A stretch of DNA of 64,000 nucleotides, from the NCBI GenBank assembly GCA_032717465.1, contig CM064665.1, positions 26,144,011-26,208,010 on the forward strand, written 5' to 3'. The DNA is from Coenobita brevimanus (lineage: Eukaryota; Arthropoda; Malacostraca; Decapoda; Coenobitidae). The first letter of the stretch is position 1, and every line of letters starts with the position of its first letter. The translations under genes were made by a program, and so were the position numbers. The notes under the pieces are model-generated. The model worked only from the letters and a program-made list of their open reading frames with translations, did no database searches and had not been told where the DNA came from. Of this stretch, positions 43,085-55,664 are shown piece by piece.

Positions 43085-45288
43085 AAATCTATCTATCTAT
43101 CTATCTATAGCCCGACGCCCTAATCCCGCAAAGGGTGGCCGCAGACAAAATGCCTCCAAGTCGCTCTGTCACCCACCATTTGACTACCCTCCCCCCAACT
43201 CACTCCCCCCTCCCTCATATACCTCTCAACTCCATCCCTCCACCTCATCCTCGGTCTACCCCTTCCTCTCCCTCCCTCCACCTCACCTACATACACCCTC
43301 TTAGTCAGTCTTTCATTCTCCATTCTCTCCACATGTCCAAACCACCTCAGTGTATTTCTCCTAATCTTTTCAACCACATCCACATCTACCCCACAACGTT
43401 CCTTCACTTCTTCATTTGTCAACCTGTCCCTCCATGTCACTCCACATGCTCCTCTCAAGTAACTCATTTCCACTGCTCTCACTCTTGACTTGTTCCCCTC
43501 TTGCAAGGTCCACGCCTCACTTCCATACGTCAGGGTAGGGATCACAATATTATCATGCAGTGACTTCTTAACTTCCATACTCACCTCCCTATTTCTCATC
43601 ACTGCTTTCAGTGTACCAACAACCTTCCTTCCCTGCTGTACCCTTTCACGCACTTCATCCCCCAAAGTTCCATCCTTACTCATCACACTACCCAAGTACT
43701 TGAATGCACTCACATTCTCCATATCCTCACCATCCAACCTCACTACACACTCTGTGACTTCATTCCTCTCAAACACCATAACTTTACTTTTGTTTACATT
43801 AACTTTCAGCTTCCTCCTCCTACACACTGTCCCAAATTCATTCACCAAACCTTGCAACTCCCATTCATCTTCACTCAACAATACTGTACCATCAGCAAAC
43901 AGCAACACCGGAATCTTCCAAATCTCACCCTCATTCATTAGAGCCACCCCCACATCCACTGCCCTACCCTGCACCTCCTTTACAACCCCATCCATATATA
44001 TATTAAACAGCCATGGAGACATCACACACCCCTGTTTCAGTCCCACATTGAGATCAAAGAACTCACTCAGCTCACCATCCACTCGCACCATAGCCCTAGC
44101 TCCCTCGTACATACTCTTCACAGCACTCAACAATTTCCCCTCCACTCCATATATTCTTAATACCTTCCACATACCTTGCCTATCTATTCTGTCATAAGCT
44201 TTCTCCAAGTCCATGAAGGCAGCATACACTTTCCTTCCCTTCTTTAGATACTTCTCCACTAAACATCTTCGAACAAATATCTGATCTACACACCCTTTTC
44301 CCTTCCTAAATCCCCCTTGTTCTTCTCCAACTAGCTCCTCTGTCATATGCCTAACCCTATCAATGAGTATTCTACCATATATTTTACCAGTCACACTAAG
44401 AAGGCAAATACCCCTATGGTTACCACATACTTCTCTCTCCCCTTTTCCTTTGTACAGAGGAACAATTATACCTGATTTCCAGTCCTCTGGAACCCTTCCC
44501 TCTTCCCAAGCCAATCTACACAACTTCCATATCCACTCCACAACAATCTCACCCCCATACCTGAACATTTCACCACACACTCCATCAATTCCTGGGGCCT
44601 TTCCCAGCTTAATCTTCTTCATCGCTTCCACTACTTCCGACCTACTGATCTCTTCCTCCCTCCTCTCATCTCTTCTTCTCCCAGCCATTCCCCAACCACT
44701 TATACTCACACTGTTCTCACTCTCCACATTCAACAAATCCTCAATGTGCTCCTTCCATCTCCTCAGTTTCTCTCTCTTCTCCACCAACAATCTATTATTC
44801 CTATCTTTCACTCCCTACTATTTCCCCTTTCACACTGCCTTACTTTCTTTACCTCCTTCCAAAACAATTTCTTACTCTCCCTCCATTTCACACTCAGATT
44901 CCTCCCAAACTCTTCATCCACTTTCTTCTTACTCTCCTTCACCAGTCTCTTAACCTCCCTTCTCCTGCTCACATATACCTCTCTCTTCTCTCTCTCATCT
45001 TCTCCCCTACCACCTCCTCGCCAACCATTCACCATATGCCTTCTTCTTTTGTTCCACAGCTCGTTTCACCTCATCATTCCACCATGCTGTCCCTTGCACA
45101 CCCTTGCATCTCCTCCTCACTCCACAAACCGCCTCACACGCTGCGCTTATCTCTTCTGTGAATATCTTACTTACGTCTTCCACCCCTTCCATCTGCTCTA
45201 GCTCATACCTTCCCAATCTTTCTTCCACTATGCTCTTATACTCTGTCATTTTCTCACTATCTTGCAATTTCTCCACTCTTCTCACAGG
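43085..45288 (-). pseudogene. RTE-type LINE ORF2, motif C mutated (FADG)
   Basis: The main frame, 44811 to 43120 (563 residues), covers LLVEKREKL to CGHPLRD. Two upstream frames, 45035-44808 and 45297-45007, hold the linker (GVQGTAWWNDEVKRAVEQKKK, RRREVKRLVKESKKKVDEEF), so there are at least two frame breaks near 44810 and 45010. Motif A (FMDLEKAYDRID) and motif B (GLKQGCVMSPWLFN) are kept. Motif C reads FADG: the second Asp codon is GGT (plus strand 43888-43890, ACC), which should abolish polymerisation. The 3' tail is CTATCTATAGCCCGACGCCC; 5' truncation at 45288 abuts a (TAA)n run. Confidence 0.88.
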
Positions 45289-45295
45289 GGCTAAC

Positions 45296-45330
45296 AATTA
45301 TAATTATAATAATAATAATAATAATAATGA

Positions 45331-45375
<45 letters not shown>

Positions 45376-45382
45376 CAACAAC
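45296..45382. repeat. (AAT)n microsatellite
   Basis: AATAATAAT with ATG, AAA and AAC interruptions. Confidence 0.95.
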
Positions 45383-45429
45383 AGACTAAAGCCAAATCAC
45401 ATCATTCCCCACAGTACCACACAATTACT

Positions 45430-47269
45430 CTCCACAGATACACCACATCACTAACATACCCAACATCATCCTGGATGGTGATTTCAACGCCAAGTCGTCG
45501 GCCTGGCATGTCAACAACCCTGACACAGACAGAGGGCTGGTACTACAATCCCAGACAGATCATCTTTTCATCCTGAACAATCTAGACCAACATACCCATA
45601 TCCCACACCAAGTCCTCTTCCTCCCATAATCTCCAGACATTACCTTCTGCTCCCCAAACCTCACCCCCACTACATCATGGAGAGTGGTCAAAACCCTAGG
45701 TTCTGATCACCTCCCAGTCATCATCACTACCAAAACCAGAATCACCCCAGCTGGCCACAGACACACATACACTAATTATAAGAGAGCCAACTGGGAGGCC
45801 TTTGCAACTGAAACAGAACAACATTTCGAAACACTAAACAGTACATCCATCACAAACATCAACACCGCTGTGAACACTTTCAATACAATGATACAAAATG
45901 CAGACAAAAGACACATCCCTAGAGGCAACAGAAAGAGACACAACCCCAACTTCACACCAGAAATTCAACGCCTCATCAGACAACGGTACACACTGCGACA
46001 CTCCCCAACACCCCATACACAAGACACTGTACAACAAATAAAAGAACTCAACACTCAAACAATAAAATATCAGAACAGCAAACACTAAACTGGAATAATT
46101 ATCTCCAAACACTTGACCAAAAAACAAACACCAGTAAACTCTACAAAACACTAAACAGCATCACGCTTTCCAACAGCAACACCACACAATCACACACTGC
46201 CATCACAACAACAGACACCATACCCTCAAACAAACAACAAGCAAACACTCTCATCAATCACTTTTCACAAGTCAGCCATCTAACCCCCATCCCGAAGACA
46301 GACGTATCATCAGACGTAAGAGACAATTCCCCACAGACCCAGACTACGCACCTTTCACTTACAACCAGACGAAGCACATCATTAACAACCTCAAGCACTC
46401 ATCTGCCTGTGGACCAGACAACATAAGCAACATACACCTTAAACACCTAGGACCACAAGGCATACAAGCACTCACCAACATATCAAACTACAGCTACTCA
46501 CACAACATAATACCCAACATCTGGAAGCATGGCAATATCATCACTATCCCTAAACCCAACAAAGACCCCACGTTACCCTCCTCACATCGCCCCCATCACA
46601 CTCCTCTGCACCCCCTCTAAAGTCACTGAACGACTGGTACTACAACTAGTCACACCTCACATTCCCCTAACCCAGTCACAACATGGCTTTAGGCCACTAC
46701 ACTCCACAAACACCCTTCATACAGACCTTACACAGAGAGTTTTCGATGGCATGCATTCAGCTAGGCCACCACACAGAACACTCCTAGTCACACTAGACAT
46801 CAGCAAAGCTTTTGATACCATCCCCCGCCACAACCTCACAAACAAAATACTCAACACAAACATGCACAATAACACAAAAAGATGGCTGGCAAACTACTTA
46901 GCAGGCAGATGTGCACACGTAACATTTGCCGGTCAGTCTTCTAACATCAGAAACTTCACAAATGGTGTCCCCCAAGGACCTGTTTTGTCCCCTACACTCT
47001 TTAACCTATACATGCACGACATACCCACACCCCACACACCACAGATACACATAGTTTCCTATGCAGATGATATAACACTTACATGTACGCACCAAAACGC
47101 AAACAGCTGCACACATCCTCCAATCTTACCTCAACACACTACACAAACGGTTCACCACAAACAGGCTCAAAATAGCCGCTGCCAAATCTACTGTACAGTG
47201 ACTCTTCTCACAAACTGGACAGCAGAACACAGTGACATCCCACACCTCACCATAAACAACACTCCCCTA

Positions 47270-47308
<39 letters not shown>

Positions 47309-48185
47309 CCTTGGTGTAACATACAATACCAGTACATCAGTGTCATTTAAACAACACATCACAAACATTAAAAATAAAATAACACCAAGACTCAATGCTT
47401 TGAGGTCACCTGCCCATACAACATTCGGACACAACAAAGAAACCATCACCACAGTATACAAACAATACATACATTCAGTGATGAATTATGCAAGTCCTGC
47501 CTGGGCTCCTAACCTCACCAAAACACACTACTACAGACCATACAGAACAAGGCCCTAAAAATAATCACAGGCTGCACAGCTACTACACCCACAGACCACC
47601 CACATCAAGAAACCAAAGTCCTCAAGGTCAAAGATCACCTAGACATGAGAGGCACCCAGATTCTTGCTGCAGCCTCCACAAACCCACAACATCCACTACA
47701 GTACATGGCAGCACATCCACCCACACCAAGGAACATCAAAACAACACCCAGCACACGATACCATACACAAATACTGTCATCTCTCCCCCCTCGCCCACCT
47801 CAGACCAGCTTCCAGAAGCATATCCACGCTCAAATCACTCGCCGCTCCATTCAGTCTCTTAAAGACAACACACAGCTGCATGCACGGCCTCCTGACATCC
47901 ACCCTTCTGAATCTTATCTCCCTCATGAGGACAGGGTCCACCTGGCCAGGCTGAGATGGGCACCATCCAGCCTTCTTAAGCTACCAGAAGAGGCTGGATG
48001 ACTCCGTCGCTGATGCCTGTCCAGGATGCAACACAGCACCCCATACTATTATGCACATTATAGAAAACTGCATTGCACACAATCACCTACACCAACAACA
48101 CAACATACACACTTTGAGAGCTCTGTGGGAAAGCCTGGCTTCCTAAGGGACTCGGGGCTGTTCGGCCAGACTGCCTAGGGAACAA
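45430..48185 (+). pseudogene. Decayed jockey/I-group LINE (endonuclease + RT)
   Basis: The endonuclease end is visible as NIILDGDFNAKSSAW and SDHLPV, with an in-frame TAA at 45627-45629. The RT follows in pieces: LKHSSACGPDNIS and WKHGNIITIPKP, then 46529-47350 with HGFRPLHSTNT, motif A (TLDISKAFDTIPRHN), motif B (NGVPQGPVLSPTLFNLY) and motif C (YADD). After an inserted (AC)n run (47273-47303) come PRLNALRSPAH, SVMNYASPAW and a C-terminal frame ending LRWAPSSLLK. A Cys-His stretch (CPGCNTAPHTIMHIIENC) lies in the next frame. The end is ACTACTACTACTTT at about 48172-48185. At least four frameshifts; clade named from motif style only. Confidence 0.75.
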
Positions 48186-48351
48186 CTACTACTACTTTTA
48201 TCAAATACAATAAATTCAAAGCAGGTTAACAAATTAACATCATATATACAAACAGACTAACAATATAACAATATCTTTTTTCTTATCTACTCACTTTATC
48301 TCACTGCATCTCTTTATCTTCAGCCAGATGCTTTAATCCCAAAGCAGGTGG

Positions 48352-48570
48352 CCACGATGACACTTTCCTCGCTATCAGGTTGCCCAGCCTCCATCCACTG
48401 CCTCTGTGTCAACCTTTCCTGTGCTATCAGGCTGCCCAGCCTCCATCCACTTCCTCTGTGTCAACCTTTCCTGTGCTATCAGGCTGCCCAGCCTCCATCC
48501 ACTTCCTCTGTGTCAACCTTCCCTCCACTACCAGGCCACCCAGCCTCCATCCATCTTCACTTGTACACCT
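48352..48570 (+). repeat. 52-bp tandem repeat, about four copies
   Basis: The unit contains TGCTATCAGGCTGCCCAGCC and CCATCCACTTCCTCTGTGTC. The last copy is diverged. The flank to 48780 is unassigned. Confidence 0.9.
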
Positions 48571-48779
48571 CTCCACCCCTTCTCTCTTCAACACCTTCTC
48601 TCTCCTGCCAGTGTTCTGAAATGGGGGTAATAATTAGTAGAGAAAAATTGGGAAAAATCTAATAACTCCTCTAATGATATATTTTGTGTATTACAGCTAA
48701 AAATTGTATTTAATACTCATATATATATTTAACAACTGGCTGCAGCAAGTGACAAGTGTTAACATTAAGGGTATGGCTG

Positions 48780-48930
48780 CATGAGGCTGACTGAAAAAGA
48801 CCTGGGATGAGGTCACAGTGACCTCAGGAATAAGAGACTGAATAGGGAGGCTGCCGGAGATTAAGCAGCAGGGACAGCCACCATGAGGTGACCAAGGCGG
48901 ATGCATGCAAGCATACTGGAGCCTTTATAA
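48780..48930 (+). repeat. Dispersed repeat shared with 7241-7360
   Basis: Contains GGAGATTAAGCAGCAGGGAC, GGTGACCAAGGCGGATGCAT and CAAGCAT. From 48931 to 49445 no feature is recognised. Confidence 0.5.
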
Positions 48931-49441
48931 AGGAAACAAAATGATGTGGGATCAGGGTGACATCCCAAAACATTTGCTTTATGGTTGCTGCAGCAGACAA
49001 CTGATTCAACTCATTAGGGGTACAGTGTATTATGTAATCTATGAGGTTCAAAATACAGTGCAATTCTGAAAATTAAACATGGCTGGCATCAAGCAGTCCA
49101 AGTCCAGGCAGAGACTACTCCTCCATATCTCCCATACACACATCATGCTCTTGGGCACTAGGCCTCTTCCATTGTCCCTCCACCCTGCCATGTTCCAACC
49201 CCAGCAAAGCACATCCGACACACAAATACAGCTGCTTCCTGGTGGTTGATGGGTCTGCTCAGCCACACAGACCAGGGTAGAGCCACAACAGTAAAAACGC
49301 TACGGAAGACACAGAGCCGATGGGGAAAAAAATATCATCAGCATCGTACCCACAGCCACCCTAATGACTCTCCCAAGCCTGCCCTACCCTTCCCTACACT
49401 GGCCTGACAATGACCAAACACACGCCTAACAACACACTGAT

Positions 49442-49445
<4 letters not shown>

Positions 49446-49489
<44 letters not shown>
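49446..49489. repeat. (CA)n microsatellite, left boundary of CR1 array
   Basis: A run of 22 CA pairs. The truncated CR1 copy starts directly after it with GTGGAGCCAAGAGACAAGC. Confidence 0.95.
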
Positions 49490-49492
<3 letters not shown>

Positions 49493-51808
49493 GAGCCAAG
49501 AGACAAGCTTTATGGGCAGGGAAGATACAACTATAGGAAAGCAAATTTTACAGGATTGAGAAAATTTTTTGAAAATGCGGATTGGAGAAAATTCAGAGAA
49601 ACAAGAGAGATACAGAGGAAGTGGGATATCTTTCTAGACCTCTATAATTTGGGAGTGGAAAAATTTGTACCAAGAGTAAGAGGGAAAGAAAACAGGAAAA
49701 AGGAGTGGTTTAATAGAAGGTGTATGATAGCAAAAAAAGAGAGAGATAAGGCGTGGAACAACTGGAGAAAGAGAGGTAACAACAGAACAAAGGAAGAATA
49801 TAAAAGAACAAGAAACGAATACACAAGAATACGTAGAGAAGAAGAAAGGAATTTTGAAAAAGGTATAATTGACAAATGCAAGGATGAACCCAAACTGTTT
49901 TATAGATTTGTTAATGGCAAACTGAAACAAAAGGAAGGAATCACCAAACTGAAAATAGAAGGAGAGGTCTTTAAGGATGCGGCAATGCAAGCAGAAATAA
50001 TGAACAAACGTTTCCAGTCAGTTTTCACTAAAGAAAAGGAGCTTGTGGAAGGGGAGGGAGTGATTAGAAATGTTCCGGTGATGAAAGATATAAAAGTGGA
50101 GGTACAGGAAGTGTATAAATTACTGGAAACTCAAGATGCAAGGAAAGCCCCAGGACCTGATGGAATTTCTAACTGGGTACTAAAGGAATGCAGAGAACAA
50201 CTGGCGGATAAAATTCACAGTTTAATTGTGTGTTCTCTGGAAGAGGGGAAAGTGCCACACGAATGGAAGAGGGCAAATGTGGTACCAATTTATAAGGGAG
50301 GAAACAGGGAAGAACCCCTGAATTATACACCAGTGTCTAACCAGCATGGTCGCAAAATTATGTGAATCCTGAAAGACAGATGGATAAAATATCTAGAAAA
50401 GATGAATATTTTGGCTGAAAGTCAGTTTGGATTCAGAAGTTGAGGATCATGTGTTTCCAACTTGTTGAGCTTTTACTCAAGAGCGATTGATGTGGTACGG
50501 GAGAGAGACGGTTGGGTGGACTGTGTGTATTTCAACTTGGAGAAGGCCTTCAACAAGGTACCTCATAAGAAACTAACGTGGAAACTAGAATATATAGGAG
50601 GACTGAAGGGGAAACTCCTGGAATGGATGAGAGACTTTTTGAGAGACAGACACATGAGGACAGTAATGAAGGACAGGATGTCTGGATGGAGGGAAGTAAC
50701 AAGTGGAGTCCCTCAAGGCTCGGTGTTGGCGCCAGTAATGTTCCTGATTTACGTAAATAAATGATATGGTAGATGGAGTGAACAGTTATGCAAGTCTACC
50801 TGCTGATGATGTAAAGATTTTGAGGAAGGTAGAGGTTGAGGAGGATTGTAAAATGCTGCATGAGGATCTGGATAGGATACATGATTGGAGTCGGATGTGG
50901 GAAATGAAATTTAACGTAAAATATTGGAAATGGGTAAAAGTACCAAGAGGCCATCATTGAATTATTTGATGGGTAATGAATCAATCACAAAAGTGAGAGA
51001 AGAGAAAGATTTGGGAGTGCTGGTCCAGGATAGTTTGTCACCTGAAAAACACATTAACAAGACAGTTAGACAGACTTATAAACTCTTGACTAACGTAAGA
51101 GTAGCATTCCATTATATGGATGAAGAGATGATGAAAAAATTGATAGTGGCCATGATTCGCCCCAGGTTAGAATATGCAGCGGTAGTGTGGTGCCCACACA
51201 AAAAGAAAGATATAAACAAGATTGAGAGAATACAAAGAACAGTAACCAAGATGGTCCCCAGTCTGACAGACCTGTCATACAGAGAGGGGCTGGAAAAGAT
51301 GGATTTGCCTGAGGAAAGGAGAAAGAGGGGAGACATGATTGCAGTGTTCAGGACCATGGTGGGAGTAGATAAAATTGACTGGGAAGATCTGTTTGTAAGG
51401 GATAAGACAGTAACAAGAGGACACGGAAGGAAATTGAAGAAGTCAAGCTGCTTGAAGGATATCAAGAAATATAGTTTTCCTTATAGATGTACAGACCTGT
51501 GGAACAGCCTGGACAAAGAGATCGTCCAGTCTAAAAACTTTAACAGTTTAAAGCTAAATTTGACTTATTGAAAAACAGCGCCGGGAACCCACGAGCATAG
51601 CACATTTCCTGTATATCACAATTAGGTATATTAGGTAAATACATACGTATTTGGAACGACTTAGAGGAAGAGCTGGTGCATGAGAAAAACATTCATGTGT
51701 GTAAAAGTATACTAGATAAAATGTGGATATGAAGACAGGACAACACGAGCATTGCTCAATTCCTGTATACTACAAATAGGTAAATACACACACACACACA
51801 CACACACA
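49490..51808 (+). pseudogene. CR1-like LINE copy 1, 5'-truncated
   Basis: It starts within ORF2 at the segment EPRDKLYGQGRYNY, after the endonuclease domain. Frame 49490-50365 covers the linker and the RT start (KAPGPDGISNWVLKE, ANVVPIYKGG). A deletion and stop follow at 50340-50365 and a TGA interrupts FRS-GSC near 50442. Frame 50462-50764 has motif A as YFNLEKAFNKVPH and motif B as TSGVPQGSVLAP. A 4-bp duplication shifts the frame before motif C (PADD, 50803-50814), and another shift lies near 50925. The thumb frame, 50924-51571, has LGVLVQDSLSPEKH and MIRPRLEYAAVVWCPH. The 3' end is TAGGTAAATA followed by (CA)n to 51808. Confidence 0.88.
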
Positions 51809-52025
51809 CGAGCAGCCGGAGAGAGAGGTCGTCCCAGGCATCGCTCCTAACCTCGAGTAGTTTCAGGAATTTTGTCTGTCCTGTCTCCTAGGGTCTTTCT
51901 TTAAATTTAAAATAATGAAAGTTGGTAGACTACCAAAAATGTAAAGATTTGTTGGCAATAGTATACATGAATGTTTGTGGCTTATTCGGTAACAGCTGTT
52001 TAGGTACTTTACCGGTACGTTAAAG

Positions 52026-52889
52026 ATGGCCGAAAATGTAAACAATGAGGGAATGGAATTTCAAGGATTTGATGCTAATACTAATGTCATGGACCTGGTG
52101 AAAACATTAATTATGAGGATTAGTGAACTCGAAAAAAAAGTAGAGAATCTAGTGATAAAGGATGTGTCAGGAAATACGGAAACAACCATACAGAGTCTAA
52201 TCCAGTCCAACGAAACAGCCAATGAAGAGATTAAGAATTTGAAGAGGGAAAATGTTGAACTGAGGAGGAAACTTGAAGAGAGTACTAATAAAACGGAGAA
52301 GGTGAGTAATGTACTAGAAGAACACAAGGCAAAGTGGGCACACGTAGAAGAAGAACAGAAAGAAGTGGTCAGCTTAAGAGAGATCATCCAGGAAGAAAGG
52401 GAAATGAACAAGAAAGAAATGGAAGAAAATGTAGTGAAAATACTGAAGAAAAAAGAGAAAATAGTGAGAGAAACTGTAGAAAGGAACAGATGTGTGGTAG
52501 TATTTGGAAACAGGGAAGAGGAAGAAAAGGTTAGGTTCGCAAGACTCGAGAGAGACACGAACATGGTGAGAGAAATATTAGGCAAGATTGACCCCGAAGG
52601 AGACAAGTGGGTAAAAGAAAATGAGGAAGTAAGGAGGATAGGGCCTTATAAGAAAGGGGAAACAAGACCAATGAGAGTCAAGTTTACATCAGAAAGTGTA
52701 ATAAATGAGATACTTAAAGTGACCTGGAAATTAAGCAAAGAGGCGGGGATGGAAAATATTATAATAAGAAAAGATCTGAATGAAGAAGAAAGAGAAGTTT
52801 TAAAATCATTAAAGGAAGAAGTAAAGGAAAAAATGATAAGAGGACAGAGGAAGAACGTAATACTTTTTTTTGGAGAGTATTGGATATGA
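52026..52889 (+). CDS. CR1-like LINE ORF1 protein (coiled coil, nucleic-acid binding)
   Basis: A 287-residue frame starting at ATG 52026 in a favourable context (AAAGATGG). Residues 30-150 are heptad-rich and charged (RISELEKKVENLV, NLKRENVELRRKLEES, VVKILKKKEKIVRE), so a long coiled coil is expected. The C-terminal part (RCVVVFG, EEVRRIGPYKKGETRPM, VKFTSESVINEILK, NIIIRKDLNEEEREVL) resembles the RRM/CTD-like domain found in LINE ORF1 proteins that bind element RNA. No zinc knuckle is seen. The end is altered by a T-run (eight T from 52864) that shifts the frame to a stop at 52887. The TTAA insertion follows 17 bp later. Confidence 0.75.
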   Translation: MAENVNNEGMEFQGFDANTNVMDLVKTLIMRISELEKKVENLVIKDVSGNTETTIQSLIQSNETANEEIKNLKRENVELRRKLEESTNKTEKVSNVLEEHKAKWAHVEEEQKEVVSLREIIQEEREMNKKEMEENVVKILKKKEKIVRETVERNRCVVVFGNREEEEKVRFARLERDTNMVREILGKIDPEGDKWVKENEEVRRIGPYKKGETRPMRVKFTSESVINEILKVTWKLSKEAGMENIIIRKDLNEEEREVLKSLKEEVKEKMIRGQRKNVILFFGEYWI

Positions 52890-52910
52890 AAGTAAGGAAA
52901 TGGTATTTAA

Positions 52911-53669
52911 CCCGCCACGTCCCGTGGTTTTCCGCACCTCCGACATCCCCCAGTCCCGAGGTATTTTCGAAAAAAAAATTTTTGGCTAAAACCTCTGCTT
53001 TTGGTGAGAAACATCGAAAATTCATAGAGAAATCGCTCACCTGAGATTTAAAATACTCGATCCAGGTAGGCATTCCTCCTTACCTGACTGGGTTTTCTAA
53101 CATGCTGGCACCAAAGAAAACGAGTTCTATGGGAGGGTAACTATTTTATCCACTCATAAATGGTATTTATTTATTTACTTGGTACGAATTTATATGTAGT
53201 ATGAGAGTATATTGGTTTTCAAGCAGTAATAGAGGCATTATAAGCATTGTTTCACTCACTAACTAATCACCATTCATGACCTTTTTTTCCCACATTACCT
53301 GATCATCATTTCTGACTGTTTCTTCCTCTAATGCTATGTAAACCTTGTCCTCCACATTGTCATCGACTGGGGAATCACTCTGGCCCTGAATGTCTTTATT
53401 GGCCAGGTCACTGGTAACAGGTGAATTGCCGAGACAATGGCGTGAGGGGGGGGAGGGGGGAGGTTATGCGGTGTAAGACATTGTCCCTGCTTGGCATCTT
53501 GTAGAGGAATAGAGGAAGGTGTCCCGTGTATACATACGAAAAATCACGCGCGAAAATTGAAAATTGTGCAATTTAGGGACCTTGCAATTGCACGACGTAC
53601 TGGTACGTCGCCGGGACTGGCAAATGCAAATCGTTGCAACGTACCCATACGTCGACGGGACGGGGCGGG
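52911..53669. mobile_element. TTAA-flanked piggyBac-like MITE
   Basis: TTAA lies on both sides (52907-52910, 53670-53673). The termini are CCCGCCACGTCCCG and, reverse-complemented from the right, CCCGCCCCGTCCCG. Near the right end, GGTACGTCGCCGGGAC and CATACGTCGACGGGACG are subterminal repeats. Interior non-coding (small frames only). The TTAA duplication is the signature of piggyBac; the CCCGCC end is not the usual CCCTAG-like one, so the superfamily is inferred from the target site. Confidence 0.65.
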
Positions 53670-54838
53670 TTAAGGAAATAGAAGTGAAGGAAACTAAGGG
53701 GGATGGTTGTGAAAGATCAGAAGTTGAGGAAGTGGTACGGACAGAGAGTAGGAGAGAAGAGGGTATTAATAATGTCAAAAATAATTTGAAGGTGATATAT
53801 ACTAATGTTGATGGTTTCATATCGACAAGGATCGAAATTACCGTATTTCGCGGCATATAAGACGCACTTTTTGGTCTCAAAGTTACCTTAAAATATCCCC
53901 ATGCGTCCTGCACGTTAGACTAAGGCAGGTTAGTTAGGCTTCACTGAGAAGAAACTCTTATAAAGATGATCATCTCAATGCTTAGCAACCACAGGTGTCT
54001 TCTACAGTATGCAGACTTGATTTTATTCTTAAAAATAATATACACTAGTGTGTATATGCAGCAGATTTCAGAAACACCCGAGATCAGAAACACATAAAAC
54101 TTTCGCGGGTTTGTTTACAGCTCAACTGGCTAACATCGTGAAGATATTTAGCGGTTTAGCAATTTAACAGTTTAGCATCCGCACTATTCCAGCAAGCTAA
54201 CGTACATGATCACTGGTGAACTGTCTGCTAACCTTCTGAAAGGCAATCATGACCACTTTGCTTGCCATCCATTAACTAACTAGCAAAGCAATCATGCTGG
54301 AGAGATGCTGGCTAGTGAAACTGCCAAGTCACCAAAACATACTTTCGTCACGTATGGAAATTCAGTAACCCTAATTAGGTCAGTTACTTTTGTGACATTT
54401 TGTGAGTGTATATATGCAGCAGATATTAAAACATGCAAGTTCAAAAACACAAAGCATTCACGGGATTGTTTTCAGCTCAACTGGCCAATACCGTCAAGGG
54501 GTTTAGCGGTTTAGCAACTTAGCAGTTTAGTGTCTAGCGTACACCCTACTCTAGCAAGCTAACGAAGTTGCAGCTTCACTTTTTCAGCCAAGTGAAGTAC
54601 TTTAGCAATGTCTATGCAACTCAGGGCACACCCAATTACAGTATTTTGTTATGAAAATAGGATAAAATTCACTGAGTAGCATAACTGATGCAATATCTGA
54701 AATAGCAGTGCCTGACGGGCATTCATATCAGCGTCCGCCATTTCTGCTGTATTCTTAGCAGATGAAGCGATCAGAATGATTGACAACGTTCACTCTCTGC
54801 ATCTCTGCTGCCTAAGCAAAGCTCTCATGATCGGCAAT

Positions 54839-54942
54839 GGGGATCATTTAGGCCGTAACGTCCAAATTTGTTAGGTTAGGTTAGGTTAGGTTGTAAAATC
54901 GTTTGCCATTTTGGACGTTACGGCCGAAACGACCAGAATCCT
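54839..54942. mobile_element. Mini-MITE with (TTAGG)4 loop
   Basis: The inverted ends TTAGGCCGTAACGTCCAAA and TTTGGACGTTACGGCCGAAA enclose a short loop that contains four TTAGG units (54871-54892). TTAGG is the standard arthropod telomere repeat. The unit lies within the pogo-like element, so it is a third nesting level. Confidence 0.65.
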
Positions 54943-55200
54943 AAGGTGTAGGTGAGAGTTTGGTGTGGGTGTAGTTAAGGAAGTAGAAGTGGGAAGAGTC
55001 AGGCTAGGGAACTGATAATCCGCTTATTATAATCCCTTCAGCCCAGCAATGTATTTTATAGTGTAGTTTATTCATGCTCGCCATATGATTTTATTCAGTT
55101 CAGGAAACATGTACTGAGGAGGTTAATGTGGGCTGTATCAAATGCCCCAAGTCTGAATATCGCCTGTGCTCAGTTAAAACGATTGCCAAGTTAAAATCGT

Positions 55201-55400
55201 ATGAAGTGTGGTATAAGCAATTCAATGGATGGTACTGAGGACCATTTACTGTATGAAAGTGACAGTGAAACAGTGATGATGACCGTGGTGATGACTTCCA
55301 GTGATGCTTCAGGACTCGGGGAAGTAGTGATGAATTCTCAGGATTTGAAGACGAGTGAAATTTTCACCATGTCAGTAATATGAAGTGAATATAGGTTTTA
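55201..55400 (+). pseudogene. pogo/Tigger transposase C-terminal remnant
   Basis: Reads KCGISNSMDGTED, then LLYESDSE. The word CGISN..DGTED is the conserved end of pogo/Tigger-type (CENP-B-like) transposases, directly before an acidic tail. In the next frame DDRGDDF and SSDEFSGFEDE continue that acidic tail to a stop, so there is a frameshift near 55270. The codons just upstream are also out of phase. The DDE catalytic core could not be read in 53870-55200. Confidence 0.6.
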
Positions 55401-55664
55401 GGTGATCATGACAGATGCAACCATGGAAAATTTAGGATCAATGGTGCTGTACACTTTTAGTCTTGCACTGACGATGTTTGGATGAATAAATTGTTTGAGA
55501 TGTTTCATGTCCTTAAGTGATGATATTTATATTGAACAACCAAATACATTTTGATGTTTTTGGCATATAATAAAGCCACTGGGTACTCCAAAACGGACTG
55601 ATGTAAATGTTTCAGAGGTGAGCGAATGTTGCATGGGGTGTGTACGTGTGCGTGTGTGTGTGTG

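Noticed and set aside
46000..48000. Host gene suggested by Thr/His/Pro-rich frames in 45.6-48.0 kb
   Set aside because: Motifs (GDFNAKS, SDHLPV, GVPQGPVLSPTLFNLY, YADD) show a decayed LINE; the odd composition comes from its A/C-rich coding strand.
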